From DATAYA01 sp036272815 (lineage in GTDB: Bacteria; Pseudomonadota; Alphaproteobacteria; Acetobacterales; Acetobacteraceae): 20,722 nt of DNA. The stretch is taken from assembly GCA_036272815.1 (NCBI GenBank), contig DATAYA010000226.1, positions 1 through 20,722 on the forward strand, given 5' to 3'. The translations under genes and the position numbers were made by a program. Below the pieces are notes generated by a model, which had not been told where the DNA came from, made no database searches, and saw nothing but the letters and a program-made list of their open reading frames with translations. Positions 7,575 through 15,702 of the stretch are shown in pieces (position 1 is the stretch's first letter; every line of letters starts with the position of its first letter).

Positions 7575-10319
7575 CTACACGCTGCGCCCGTGGCAGTGCT
7601 TGTATTTGCGGCCCGAACCGCACGGGCAGGGCGCGTTGCGCGCCGTCGCGGCCCAGGTCGCGGGATTGTCCGGATCGACCGCCGCGGCCCGCATCGGGGC
7701 CGCCATCACCCGCACCGGCTCGGCCTCCGCCAGCGCCAGCTCGCCGCCTTCCATCGCCGCGCCGCTTGCCATCGCCGGATCGGGGTGGCTCTCGAACATT
7801 CCCCGGGCGGCGAAGCCAAGCGGCTCTGGCGGCGCATCGGGCGCCAACTCGACGCGCGCGAGCATCGCCGTCACCCGCTCCTTCAACTCGTCGAGCATGG
7901 CGTTGAACATCGCGAACGCCTCGGTCTTGTATTCGTTCAGCGGATCGCGCTGGCCATAGGCGCGCAGCCCGATGCCCTGGCGCAGGTGGTCGAGCGCCAG
8001 CAGATGCTCCTTCCATACCGCATCGAGCACCTGCAGCAGCAGCGACTTCTCGATGTAGCGCATCAGCTCCGGCCCGAGATTGGCCGCCTTCGCCGCCATC
8101 ATCTCGTCGGCGGCGCGCTCGATCCGCTCGTGGATCGCGACCTCGTCGATGCCATCCTCGCCCGCCCAGGCCGCGACCGGCAGAGAGAGGCCGAGCACGC
8201 GGTTCAGGTCCTCGGCGAGTTCCGCGCTCTCCCACTGCTCGGCGAACGCCTTCTCGGGGATGCGGCGCGCGACCAAAGCTGCGAGGATCTCGGCACGCAT
8301 CTCCGTGACGGTCTCGGAGACGTCGTCGGCCTTCATGAATTCGCGCCGCTGCGCATAGACCTCGCGCCGCTGGTCGCTCATCACGTCGTCGTATTTCAGC
8401 ACGTTCTTGCGCATGTCGAAGTTGCGCGCCTCGACCTTCTTCTGCGCCTTCTCCAGGGCCTTGTTGATCCAGGGATGGACGATCGCCTCGCCCTCCTTGA
8501 GCCCGAGCTTCTGCAGCATCCCGCCCATCCGGTCGGAGCCGAAGATGCGCATCAGGTCGTCCTCGAGCGAGAGGAAGAAGCGGCTCGCCCCCGGATCGCC
8601 CTGCCGGCCCGAACGGCCGCGGAGCTGGTTGTCGATGCGCCGGCTCTCATGCCGCTCGGTGCCGATCACCAGCAGCCCACCCGCCCCTTTGACCACCTCA
8701 TGCGCGCGCGCGATGTCATCGCGGATTTCCGCTTCCCGCGTCGCCTGCAACGCCGGATCGTCGACGCCGGCCAGCTCCTGCTTCAGCCGCATCTCCAGGT
8801 TGCCGCCGAGCTTGATGTCGGTCCCGCGCCCGGCCATGTTGGTTGCGATGGTAACCGCGCCAGGCGCGCCCGCCTGGCTGACGATCTCCGCCTCCATCTC
8901 GTGGAAGCGTGCGTTCAGCACTGCGTGCGGCACGTGCTTGCGCTTCAGGATGCCGGAGAGGTGCTCGCTCTTCTCGATGCTGACGGTGCCGACCAGCACC
9001 GGCTGTTGGCGCTCGCGGGCCTCGGCGATCAGCTTGGCCAGCGCCTCGTATTTCTCTTCGGCGCTGCGGTAAACCTCGTCATCGCCGTCGGCTCGGATGA
9101 CCGGCACGTTGGTCGGGATGTCCACCACGTCAAGCTTGTAGATCTCGGCGAACTCGTCGGCCTCGGTCATCGCCGTGCCGGTCATGCCGGCGAGCTTCGG
9201 ATAGAGGCGAAAGTAGTTCTGGAAGGTGATCGAGGCGAGCGTCTGGTTCTCCGCCTGGACGGTCACGCCCTCCTTCGCCTCGAGCGCCTGATGCAGCCCC
9301 TCGGAATAGCGGCGGCCCTCCATCATGCGGCCGGTGAACTCGTCGATGATGACGATCTTGTCGTCGCGTACGATGTATTCGATGTCGCGCGCGAACAGCG
9401 TGTGCGCGCGCAGGGATTGCGTCACATGGTGCAGCACCGAGACGTTGAAGATGTCGTAGAGGTTGCCGCTCTCGATGATCCCCGCCTCGCGCAGCATCTC
9501 CTCGACGCGCTCCGAGCCCGCCTCGGTCATGTTCACGGTGCGGAATTTTTCGTCTTTTTCGTAAGTCTCCTCGTCCCTTACCAGCTCTCGCACCACCGCG
9601 TTCACGCTGCGGTAGAGATCAGAACTGTCCTCGGCGGGGCCGGAGATGATGAGCGGCGTGCGCGCCTCGTCGATCATGATGTTGTCCACCTCGTCGACGA
9701 TCGCATACGCGAAGTCGCGCTGAACCATGTCCTCGAGGCGGTACTTCATGTTGTCGCGCAGATAGTCGAAACCGAACTCGTTGTTGGTGCCATAGGTGAT
9801 GTCGGCGGCGTAGGCGGCGCGCCGCTGCTCGTCGTCGAGCCCGTGTACGATGGTGCCGACCGACATGCCCAGGAAGCCGTAGATGCGGCCCATCCATTCG
9901 GCGTCGCGGCTGGCGAGATAGTCGTTGACCGTCACGACATGTACGCCGGTGGCGGCGAGCGCGTTGAGATAGACCGGCAGCGTCGCCACCAGCGTCTTGC
10001 CCTCGCCGGTCTTCATCTCCGCGATCTTGCCCTCGTGCAGGACCATGCCGCCGATCATCTGCACGTCGAAATGGCGCAGGCCGAGCACGCGCTTGCTGGC
10101 CTCGCGCACCACCGCGAAGGCTTCGGGCAGCAGGTCGTCGAGGCTGGCACCGGCCGCGATCCGTTCGCGGAACTCGGCGGTCTTGGCCCGCAGCGCCTCG
10201 TCGGAGAGCGCCGCGAGGGCGGGCTCCAGCGCATTGATCTGCGGCACCCGGCGCTGATAGGACTTGAGCCGCCGGTCGTTGGTGGTGCCGAAGACGGTGC
10301 GGGCGAGGCTGGCGAACAT
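7575..10319 (-). CDS. secA: Preprotein translocase ATPase SecA
   Basis: The 914-residue SecA motor drives ATP-dependent export of unfolded proteins through SecYEG at the inner membrane. Visible elements in order are the N-terminal FGTTNDRRLK helix, Walker A MKTGEGKT (102-109), the DEVD box (209-212), the preprotein cross-linking region after it, and the nucleotide-binding fold 2 segment ATNMAGRGTDIKLGG. These are followed by GLRAYGQRDPLNEYK in the helical wing/scaffold region. The C-terminal zinc-binding tail is CPCGSGRKYKHCH, with C898, C900, C909 and H910 as ligands. The ATG at 10319 has GGAAGG about 7 bases upstream. An in-frame GTG at 10352 is possible but less likely. Length and motif order are normal for the family. 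A candidate promoter lies about 100 bases upstream. Confidence 0.98.
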   Translation of the reverse strand: MFASLARTVFGTTNDRRLKSYQRRVPQINALEPALAALSDEALRAKTAEFRERIAAGASLDDLLPEAFAVVREASKRVLGLRHFDVQMIGGMVLHEGKIAEMKTGEGKTLVATLPVYLNALAATGVHVVTVNDYLASRDAEWMGRIYGFLGMSVGTIVHGLDDEQRRAAYAADITYGTNNEFGFDYLRDNMKYRLEDMVQRDFAYAIVDEVDNIMIDEARTPLIISGPAEDSSDLYRSVNAVVRELVRDEETYEKDEKFRTVNMTEAGSERVEEMLREAGIIESGNLYDIFNVSVLHHVTQSLRAHTLFARDIEYIVRDDKIVIIDEFTGRMMEGRRYSEGLHQALEAKEGVTVQAENQTLASITFQNYFRLYPKLAGMTGTAMTEADEFAEIYKLDVVDIPTNVPVIRADGDDEVYRSAEEKYEALAKLIAEARERQQPVLVGTVSIEKSEHLSGILKRKHVPHAVLNARFHEMEAEIVSQAGAPGAVTIATNMAGRGTDIKLGGNLEMRLKQELAGVDDPALQATREAEIRDDIARAHEVVKGAGGLLVIGTERHESRRIDNQLRGRSGRQGDPGASRFFLSLEDDLMRIFGSDRMGGMLQKLGLKEGEAIVHPWINKALEKAQKKVEARNFDMRKNVLKYDDVMSDQRREVYAQRREFMKADDVSETVTEMRAEILAALVARRIPEKAFAEQWESAELAEDLNRVLGLSLPVAAWAGEDGIDEVAIHERIERAADEMMAAKAANLGPELMRYIEKSLLLQVLDAVWKEHLLALDHLRQGIGLRAYGQRDPLNEYKTEAFAMFNAMLDELKERVTAMLARVELAPDAPPEPLGFAARGMFESHPDPAMASGAAMEGGELALAEAEPVRVMAAPMRAAAVDPDNPATWAATARNAPCPCGSGRKYKHCHGRSV

Positions 10320-10421
10320 GCGATGCCTTCCGGGGCGGATTGCGGCCAGCACCTCCGGGGCGGCGGCGGGCGGGACTGCGGCGGAGTGTGCTGCCCCGGT
10401 GCGTTACAGAGGGGCGCGTTG

Positions 10422-10450
10422 CAGATAGGCTGCCCCCCGTCTCCGGTCAA
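10422..10450 (-). promoter_or_regulatory. Candidate sigma-70-type promoter for secA
   Basis: On the minus strand, TTGACC (plus positions 10445-10450) and TATCTG (10422-10427) are separated by exactly 17 bases. The -35 matches TTGACA at 5 of 6 positions and the -10 is weaker. Transcription would start near 10415, leaving a leader of about 95 bases before the secA ATG. This is a pattern match only. Confidence 0.4.
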
Positions 10451-10451
10451 C

Positions 10452-10481
10452 GCGATCGCAGCCCGGGCGATCGCAGCCCGG
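10452..10481. repeat. Perfect 15-bp tandem duplication containing GCGATCGC
   Basis: The unit GCGATCGCAGCCCGG occurs twice without a gap in the secA/foldase intergenic region, just upstream of the candidate secA -35 box. Each copy begins with the palindrome GCGATCGC. It could be an operator pair or a simple slippage duplication. Confidence 0.85.
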
Positions 10482-10535
10482 CTTGCCCGGCTATGCCGTC
10501 ACGGGCATTGTCCGCGCCTCATCGAGGTTGCGTCC

Positions 10536-11492
10536 ATGATCCTTCCGCGCCTGCCCCTCGCAGCCGCCCTGGCGGTTGCCGCGTTCTGCGCCCCTGCCCT
10601 GGCACGCGCCCAGGCGGCGCCCGCCGGCACCAGCCCGCCGCCGCCGGCCGCGAGCTCCGCGCCCGCCGCCGCCGGCGACCCGGTCGTCGCCCGCGTCGGC
10701 GACCAGGTGATCCATGCGAGCGACGTCGCCGCGACCATGCAGAGCCTGCCCGCGCAGCTCCGCAGCCTGCCGCAACAGGTGCTCTACCCGATGGTGCTCG
10801 GCCGGCTGGTGGACGAGGCGGCCCTGGTCGCGGAGGCCCGCAAGCAGGGCCTGGACAAGGACCCGGCGGTCGCCACCGCCATGAAAACTGCGGCAGACCG
10901 CACGCTGCAAAGTGCGCTGCTGCAAAAGGAGGTCGGCCCCGACATCTCTGACGCGGCCTTGCATGCGCAATATGAGAAGCAGTACGCCGGCAAGCAGGGC
11001 CCGCGCGAGGTCCACGCGCGCCACATCCTGGTCAAGACAAAGCCCGAGGCCGAGGCGATCATCGCCAAGCTCAAGGCTGGCGGGAAGTTCTCGACCCTCG
11101 CCAAGGAACAGAGCACGGACACCGGCAGCAAGGCGACCGGCGGCGATCTCGGCTGGTTCAAGGAGGGCGACATGGTCCCAGCCTTCTCCAAGGCCGTTTT
11201 CGCGCTTAAGCCGGGCGAGGTCTCGCCACAGCCGGTCCAGACCGAGTTCGGCTGGCATGTGATCCAGGTGCTGGGAGACCGGCGCAGCCCGCCGCCGAGC
11301 TTCGCGAGCGTGCAGGGGCAGATCCGCCAAAACCTCATCAGCAAGGGCATCGCGCAGGCGATCACCAAGGCCAAGGCGGACGTGAAGATCACGACCTATA
11401 ACGCCAACGGCAGTCCGCATCGCGCGACCGACAACGCGACCCCACCGCCCGCGTCTGGAGCGACCGGCGCGCCCGCTCCCGCCAAGCCGTAA
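10536..11492 (+). CDS. Periplasmic peptidylprolyl isomerase (parvulin/PrsA-SurA-like foldase)
   Basis: This 318-residue secreted foldase catalyses cis-trans isomerisation of prolyl bonds and probably chaperones exported proteins. A signal peptide (about 1-26, ending ALARAQA) is followed by a Pro/Ala-rich linker. Next comes a SurA-N-like helical part (about 48-150, with ARVGDQVIHASDVA), then one parvulin domain (about 158-249). The domain shows REVHARHILVKT, GGDLGWFKEGDMVPAF and TEFGWHVIQVL. The C-terminus is a low-complexity Pro/Ala tail. The ATG at 10536 has GAGG about 8 bases upstream. It is divergent from secA, so an export motor and an export-side folding factor share an intergenic region. 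argJ starts 4 bases after its stop. Confidence 0.92.
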   Translation: MILPRLPLAAALAVAAFCAPALARAQAAPAGTSPPPPAASSAPAAAGDPVVARVGDQVIHASDVAATMQSLPAQLRSLPQQVLYPMVLGRLVDEAALVAEARKQGLDKDPAVATAMKTAADRTLQSALLQKEVGPDISDAALHAQYEKQYAGKQGPREVHARHILVKTKPEAEAIIAKLKAGGKFSTLAKEQSTDTGSKATGGDLGWFKEGDMVPAFSKAVFALKPGEVSPQPVQTEFGWHVIQVLGDRRSPPPSFASVQGQIRQNLISKGIAQAITKAKADVKITTYNANGSPHRATDNATPPPASGATGAPAPAKP

Positions 11493-11496
11493 AGCA

Positions 11497-12729
11497 ATGG
11501 CCACACCGCCGCGCTCGCCGCTCGCGGTTCCGCTCCCCGCGCTGCCGCCGGTTGCGGGCGTGCGGCTCGGCGCCGCGGCGGCCGGCATCCGCTACCCGGG
11601 CCGCAACGATCTGGTGATGGCCGAGCTGCCGCAGCGGACCACCGTCTCCGGCGTGTTCACCCGCAACCGGTGCCCCGGCGCGCCGGTCGACTGGTGCCGT
11701 GCCGCCCTGCCGTCGGGTCGGGCGCGCGCGCTGGTGGTCAACGCCGGCAATGCCAACGTCTTCACCGGTCGCGCCGGCGCCGAAGCGGCCCGCGCCACTG
11801 CCGCCGCCGCCGCGCAACTCGTCGGCTGCCGCCCGCGCGAGGTCTTCCTCGGCTCCACCGGCGTGATTGGCGAGGTGCTGCCGCACGAGCGCCTGACCGC
11901 CGCACTCCCTGCCCTGCACGCATCCCTCGCCGAAGACGCCTGGGAGGCCGCAGCGCGCGGCATCATGACCACCGACACCTTCCCCAAGGCCGCGACAGCG
12001 ACGGCGCGAATCGGGGCGGCGGAGGTGCGCATCACCGGCATCGCCAAGGGCAGCGGCATGATCGCGCCCGACATGGCGACCATGCTCTGCTTCGTCTTCA
12101 CCGATGCCGCGATCCCGGCGACCGCGCTCCAGTCCATGCTCGCCCGCGGCGTCACCGGCAGCTTCAACTGTACCACCGTCGACAGCGACACCTCGACCAG
12201 CGACACCGTGCTGCTGTTCGCGACCGGCGCCGCCCGTCACCCGCGCGTGCCGCCCGCCGGCGGCGCGATGCTGCGCGGCTTTCGCGTGGCCCTCGACGGC
12301 GTATTGCGCGACCTCGCCTTGCAGGTCGTGCGCGACGGCGAGGGCGCGCAGAAGCTGGTCCACATCGCGGTCACGGGTGCGGTCTCGGCGCGGTCGGCGA
12401 AGCGGGTCGCGATGGCGGTCGCCAACTCGCCGCTGGTCAAGACCGCGATCGCCGGCGAGGACGCCAATTGGGGCCGCATCGTCATGGCGGTCGGCAAGGC
12501 GGGAGAGCCGGCCGACCGGGACCGGCTCTCGGTCGGGATCGGCGGCGTGTGGATGGCGCGCGAGGGTGCCGTGGTCGCCGGCTACGACGAGGCTCCGGTC
12601 GTCGACCACATGCACGGTCGGGAGGTGGAGATCGCGGTCGATCTCGGCCTCGGCGCCGGCCGCGCGGAGGCGTGGACCTGCGACCTCACCCACGGCTACA
12701 TCGACATCAACGGCAGCTATCGGAGCTGA
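11497..12729 (+). CDS. argJ: Bifunctional ornithine acetyltransferase / N-acetylglutamate synthase
   Basis: This 410-residue precursor transfers the acetyl group from N-acetylornithine to glutamate in the cyclic arginine pathway, and may also use acetyl-CoA. The self-cleavage site is visible in KGSGMIAPDMATML. Thr195 would become the N-terminal nucleophile of the beta chain after cleavage between A194 and T195. The family signatures VVNAGNANVFTG, STGVIGEVLP, NSPLVKTAIAGEDANWGRI and the C-terminal YIDINGSYRS are intact. The ATG lies 4 bases after the foldase stop with no strong ribosome site of its own, so translation is probably coupled. Its last 23 bases overlap the next gene, which runs in the opposite direction. 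Confidence 0.97.
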   Translation: MATPPRSPLAVPLPALPPVAGVRLGAAAAGIRYPGRNDLVMAELPQRTTVSGVFTRNRCPGAPVDWCRAALPSGRARALVVNAGNANVFTGRAGAEAARATAAAAAQLVGCRPREVFLGSTGVIGEVLPHERLTAALPALHASLAEDAWEAAARGIMTTDTFPKAATATARIGAAEVRITGIAKGSGMIAPDMATMLCFVFTDAAIPATALQSMLARGVTGSFNCTTVDSDTSTSDTVLLFATGAARHPRVPPAGGAMLRGFRVALDGVLRDLALQVVRDGEGAQKLVHIAVTGAVSARSAKRVAMAVANSPLVKTAIAGEDANWGRIVMAVGKAGEPADRDRLSVGIGGVWMAREGAVVAGYDEAPVVDHMHGREVEIAVDLGLGAGRAEAWTCDLTHGYIDINGSYRS

Positions 12730-13090
12730 CCTCCGCTCCCACCGGCAGCACCGGCCGGATGAAGACGAGCGCCTCGGCAAAGCCGCCGAACCGGCCGAGC
12801 ACGGTGCCGCGGACCTGGTCGACCACCGTCCAGCCGACGCCCTCGAACCGCACCAGATAGGCCGGGTCCGGGTTCTCCCGCACCCAGATCACCACCATGG
12901 CCGGGGCCGCGACGCCATCCGGCATGGCATTGACGATGGCCGCGTCGTGCAGCCCCATCCGCCGTCCCGCCGCCACCCAGGCGGCGAGCAGCGCGCGATC
13001 GGCGTCGCGCATCGGCCGGGGGAACACGACAATGTTGGAGATCGCGGCCGGGACTGGCGCCCCTTTGAGCAAGGAATTGTGCAGCATCAT
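12707..13090 (-). CDS. Hypothetical protein, 127 residues
   Basis: I do not recognise a family. The protein starts at the first of two consecutive ATGs (13090), with AGGGAG about 10 bases upstream, and coding bias agrees with a real gene. After a variable N-terminus there is SNIVVFPRPMRDADRALLAAW, then a predicted helix (about 29-45). Next is a strand-like AMVVIWVRENPDPAYLVRFEGVGWTVVD with an alternating hydrophobic pattern, then a GRFGGFAEALVFIRP helix. It has no signal peptide, membrane segment or obvious catalytic residues. It is divergent from the flavoprotein gene across a 99-base region containing a CRP-like dyad, and its 3' end overlaps argJ by 23 bases. Confidence 0.7.
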   Translation of the reverse strand: MMLHNSLLKGAPVPAAISNIVVFPRPMRDADRALLAAWVAAGRRMGLHDAAIVNAMPDGVAAPAMVVIWVRENPDPAYLVRFEGVGWTVVDQVRGTVLGRFGGFAEALVFIRPVLPVGAEVSSDSCR

Positions 13091-13149
13091 CCCGAAATCT
13101 CCCTTTTTATGGCCGGAGTTGCATATTGACGGGTTCACGGTGCGCGCGG

Positions 13150-13167
13150 GTGTGAGACAGTTCACAC
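13150..13167. promoter_or_regulatory. CRP/FNR-family-like operator (perfect 6+6 dyad)
   Basis: The sequence GTGTGA-GACAGT-TCACAC is a perfect inverted repeat. It contains TGTGA-N6-TCACA, the E. coli CRP core consensus. It ends 22 bases before the flavoprotein ATG and begins 59 bases upstream of the 127-residue gene's ATG. Its closeness to the flavoprotein start would suit repression of that gene, or activation of the divergent one. Which regulator binds is inference. Confidence 0.5.
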
Positions 13168-13189
13168 TTCTCACCATTCGGGCACTTTG

Positions 13190-14428
13190 ATGGCTCTCAT
13201 CGGCGTCGTCGGTGCCGGCATCGTCGGCCTTGCCTGCGCCCGCGCCGTGGCCGCGGACGGGCACGACGTCACCGTATTGGACCGCGACCCTGGGGGTGAC
13301 CGCTGCTCCTGGGGCAATGCGGGCGGGATCGGCACCAGCGAGGTGATCCCCGAGGCAAGCCTTCGCACGCTCGCCCGCCTGCCGCGCTATCTGCTCGATC
13401 CGCTCGGGCCGCTGGCGATCCGGCCCGCGCACCTGCCCGCCCTGCTGCCCTGGTTGGCCGGCTTTGCCGCCGCCGGCCGCCCGGCGGCTTATCGTGGCGC
13501 CGCATCGGCGCTGGCGGCGCTGACGGGCCGCGCGCATGCCGACCTCGAACCGCTGCTTGCCGAGACCGGCCTCGGGCACCTGCTGGTGCGCGCGGGCGCG
13601 CTCACCGTCTATCGCAGCCGCGCGGGCTTCGCCGCCGATGCCCCGGCCTGGGAGCTGCGCCGCCAGCTCGGCATCGGCTGGCAGGCGCTCCCGGGTGAGG
13701 CTTGCCGCGCGCTGGAACCGGCGCTGGGCCGCACGGTCGCCTGCGGCGTGCTGGTTCCCTCCTGGTCGCAGGTGCGCGACCCGAAGGCGCTCTGGGCCGG
13801 CCTGCTCGCGCAGCTTCGCGCCGCCGGTGTCCGCATCCGGGCCGCCGAGATCGCCGACTGCGACGCCGAGGGCCGGCTGCGCACGGCCAAGGGCGAGACG
13901 CACCGCTTCGATACCGTCGTGATCGCCGCCGGCGCGTGGTCCGGGCGCCTCGCCGCCCGCATCGGCGACCGCGTGCTGATCGAGCCCGAGCGCGGCTACA
14001 ACACCACCATCGCCGAACCGGGAATTTCGCTGTCGCGGGAGGTGATCTTCGCCGCCGAGCGCTTCGTCGCAGCCCCTCTGGCACCCGGTCTGCGCATTGG
14101 CGGTGCTGCCGAGTTCGCGGGCCTTGACGCCCCGGCCCGCCTCGCTCGTGCCCGCCGGCTCCGCCGCCTCGCGCGCCGCTACCTTCCGGATCTGTCGGAT
14201 GCGCCCGGCACCGAATGGATGGGCCAGCGCCCAGCGACGCCCGACAGCATGCCGGTGATCGGCCTCTCGCCGCGTTCGCCGCGGATCGCCTATGCCTTCG
14301 GGCACGGCCATCTCGGGCTCACGCTGGCGGCGACGACCGCGCGCCTGGTCTCGGATCTGATCGCCGGGCGACCGCCGGCGCTCGACCTCGCACCCTATGC
14401 GATCGGCCGGTTCGCCGGGAACCGCTAG
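13190..14428 (+). CDS. FAD-dependent oxidoreductase, D-amino acid dehydrogenase-like (DAO family)
   Basis: This 412-residue flavoprotein has the DAO fold. An N-terminal dinucleotide-binding motif is GAGIVG (8-13), with an acidic end of the second strand at TVLDRD. SWGNAGGIGTSEVIPE follows, typical of DadA-like enzymes, then VVIAAGAWSG in the FAD domain. The C-terminal signature is GQRPATPDSMPVIG followed by AFGHGHLGLTLA. DadA-type enzymes oxidise D-amino acids at the membrane and pass electrons to quinones. Other amines or N-methyl amino acids are possible substrates. I chose the ATG at 13190 over the adjoining TTG. No strong ribosome site is seen. Its TAG stop falls in a CTAG that also supplies the stop of the convergent methyltransferase gene. 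Confidence 0.88.
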   Translation: MALIGVVGAGIVGLACARAVAADGHDVTVLDRDPGGDRCSWGNAGGIGTSEVIPEASLRTLARLPRYLLDPLGPLAIRPAHLPALLPWLAGFAAAGRPAAYRGAASALAALTGRAHADLEPLLAETGLGHLLVRAGALTVYRSRAGFAADAPAWELRRQLGIGWQALPGEACRALEPALGRTVACGVLVPSWSQVRDPKALWAGLLAQLRAAGVRIRAAEIADCDAEGRLRTAKGETHRFDTVVIAAGAWSGRLAARIGDRVLIEPERGYNTTIAEPGISLSREVIFAAERFVAAPLAPGLRIGGAAEFAGLDAPARLARARRLRRLARRYLPDLSDAPGTEWMGQRPATPDSMPVIGLSPRSPRIAYAFGHGHLGLTLAATTARLVSDLIAGRPPALDLAPYAIGRFAGNR

Positions 14429-15549
14429 ACGCCGCCCCAAACCTCGGTCGCGATCTCGACGCAGAGGCGCAGCTTCGCCCACTGCTCCTCCTCGGTCAGC
14501 AGATTGCCTTCCTCGGTGCTGGCGAAGCCGCATTGCGGGCTGATGGCGAGCTGCTCGATCGGCAGATACCGCGCCGCCTGCTCGATCCGCCGCAGCAATT
14601 CGTCGCGACTCTCGAGCGCGCCCGACTTGGTGGTGACGAGGCCGAGCACGACCATCTTCGGCCCGCGCGGCACGAAGCGCAGCGGCTCGAAGCCGCCGGC
14701 GCGCTCGCTGTCATACTCCATGAAATAGGCATCGACGCCGATCGCGTTGAACAGCGTCTCGGCAACCGGCTCGTAGCCGCCGGCTGCCACCCAGGTGGAG
14801 CGAAAATTGCCACGGCAGAGGTGCATCGACACCGCCATGTCGGCCGGCCGCCCGGCGATCGCTGTGTTCAGCAGGCTGGCATAGGTCTCCAGCAGCCCCT
14901 CGACATGCTCGCCGCGGCGCTTGAGGCCCTCGATCTGCTCGGGGTCGCAGAGATAGGCGATGTTGACCTCGTCGATCTGGAGATAGCGGCAACCGGCTTC
15001 GGCAAACGCCCCGACGGCGGCATGCCAGGCGCGGCCGAGATCGGCGAAGAAACCGTCGAGATCGGGATAGGTCGCCCGGTCGATCGCGCCCCGGCCGCCG
15101 CGGAAATGCACGACGCTCGGCGAGGGGATGGTCTGCTTCGGCGCCGCCATCTTCACATGGTCCGCGACGAAGCGGAAATCGTCCACGAAAACCGGCCGCC
15201 GCCAGGCGACCCGACCGGTGACGCGCAGCGCGTGCGGCAGCGTCGCACCCTTGAACTGAATTTTCTGTTCGGGCTCGTAGATCTCAACGCCCTGCAAGCC
15301 GGCGACGAAATCGTAGTGCCAGTAGGCGCGGCGGAACTCGCCGTCGGTGGCGGCGCGCAGCCCGATCGCCTCCTGACGGGCGACCGCCTCGGCGATGGCC
15401 CGATCCTCGACCGCGCGCAGCTCGCCCACGGTGATCCGGCCGGCGGCGCGATCTGCGCGCGCCCGGTGCAGCGCGGCGGGCCGCAGCAGGCTGCCGACAT
15501 GATCGGCGCGGAACGGCGGCCGGGTGCGGGCGGGCGCGGGTCGGGTCAT
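14425..15549 (-). CDS. Cobalamin-independent methionine synthase-like protein (MetE C-terminal domain type)
   Basis: This 374-residue stand-alone protein resembles the C-terminal catalytic half of MetE and belongs with YxjG/YxjH-like proteins. These probably methylate homocysteine or a related thiol. It opens with FRADHVGSLLRP, shared by this group. Probable zinc ligands are H243 and C245 (MHLCRGN), E278 (FMEYDSE) and C340 (SPQCGF). The QIDEVN segment (about 191-196) is also typical. The N-terminal MetE half is missing, so the methyl donor may not be the polyglutamylated folate used by full-length MetE. The ATG at 15549 has an excellent GGAGGA about 8 bases upstream. It overlaps the flavoprotein gene by 4 bases at the 3' end and is divergent from hpnN. 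Confidence 0.9.
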   Translation of the reverse strand: MTRPAPARTRPPFRADHVGSLLRPAALHRARADRAAGRITVGELRAVEDRAIAEAVARQEAIGLRAATDGEFRRAYWHYDFVAGLQGVEIYEPEQKIQFKGATLPHALRVTGRVAWRRPVFVDDFRFVADHVKMAAPKQTIPSPSVVHFRGGRGAIDRATYPDLDGFFADLGRAWHAAVGAFAEAGCRYLQIDEVNIAYLCDPEQIEGLKRRGEHVEGLLETYASLLNTAIAGRPADMAVSMHLCRGNFRSTWVAAGGYEPVAETLFNAIGVDAYFMEYDSERAGGFEPLRFVPRGPKMVVLGLVTTKSGALESRDELLRRIEQAARYLPIEQLAISPQCGFASTEEGNLLTEEEQWAKLRLCVEIATEVWGGV

Positions 15550-15584
15550 TGGCGGGTTCCTCCGGGTGCGAGGCTCCCATGTCC

Positions 15585-15620
15585 CAGCCTTCCTGCGCAA
15601 ACCAGCCTTCGCGCGCAAAC
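15585..15620. repeat. Imperfect 18-bp tandem duplication (x2)
   Basis: Two adjacent 18-base copies, CAGCCTTC(CT/GC)GCGCAAAC, differ at only two neighbouring bases. They lie in the 153-base region between the divergent methyltransferase and hpnN genes. They are a candidate pair of regulator sites, or a chance duplication. Confidence 0.75.
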
Positions 15621-15702
15621 CGACTGGCCCGCGCCGTTTCGGTCTTGCCGCGAGCGCGAAAATCCTGTCTGCATCCCGTCCCCCCGCCGGAGCCTCTCTC
15701 GC

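Noticed and set aside
7437..10535. Very long open frame on the plus strand, opposite secA and running into the foldase gene
   Set aside because: It is the antisense shadow of a high-GC gene. Its translation is low-complexity Arg/His/Leu-rich, and the real foldase start with signal peptide and ribosome site is at 10536.
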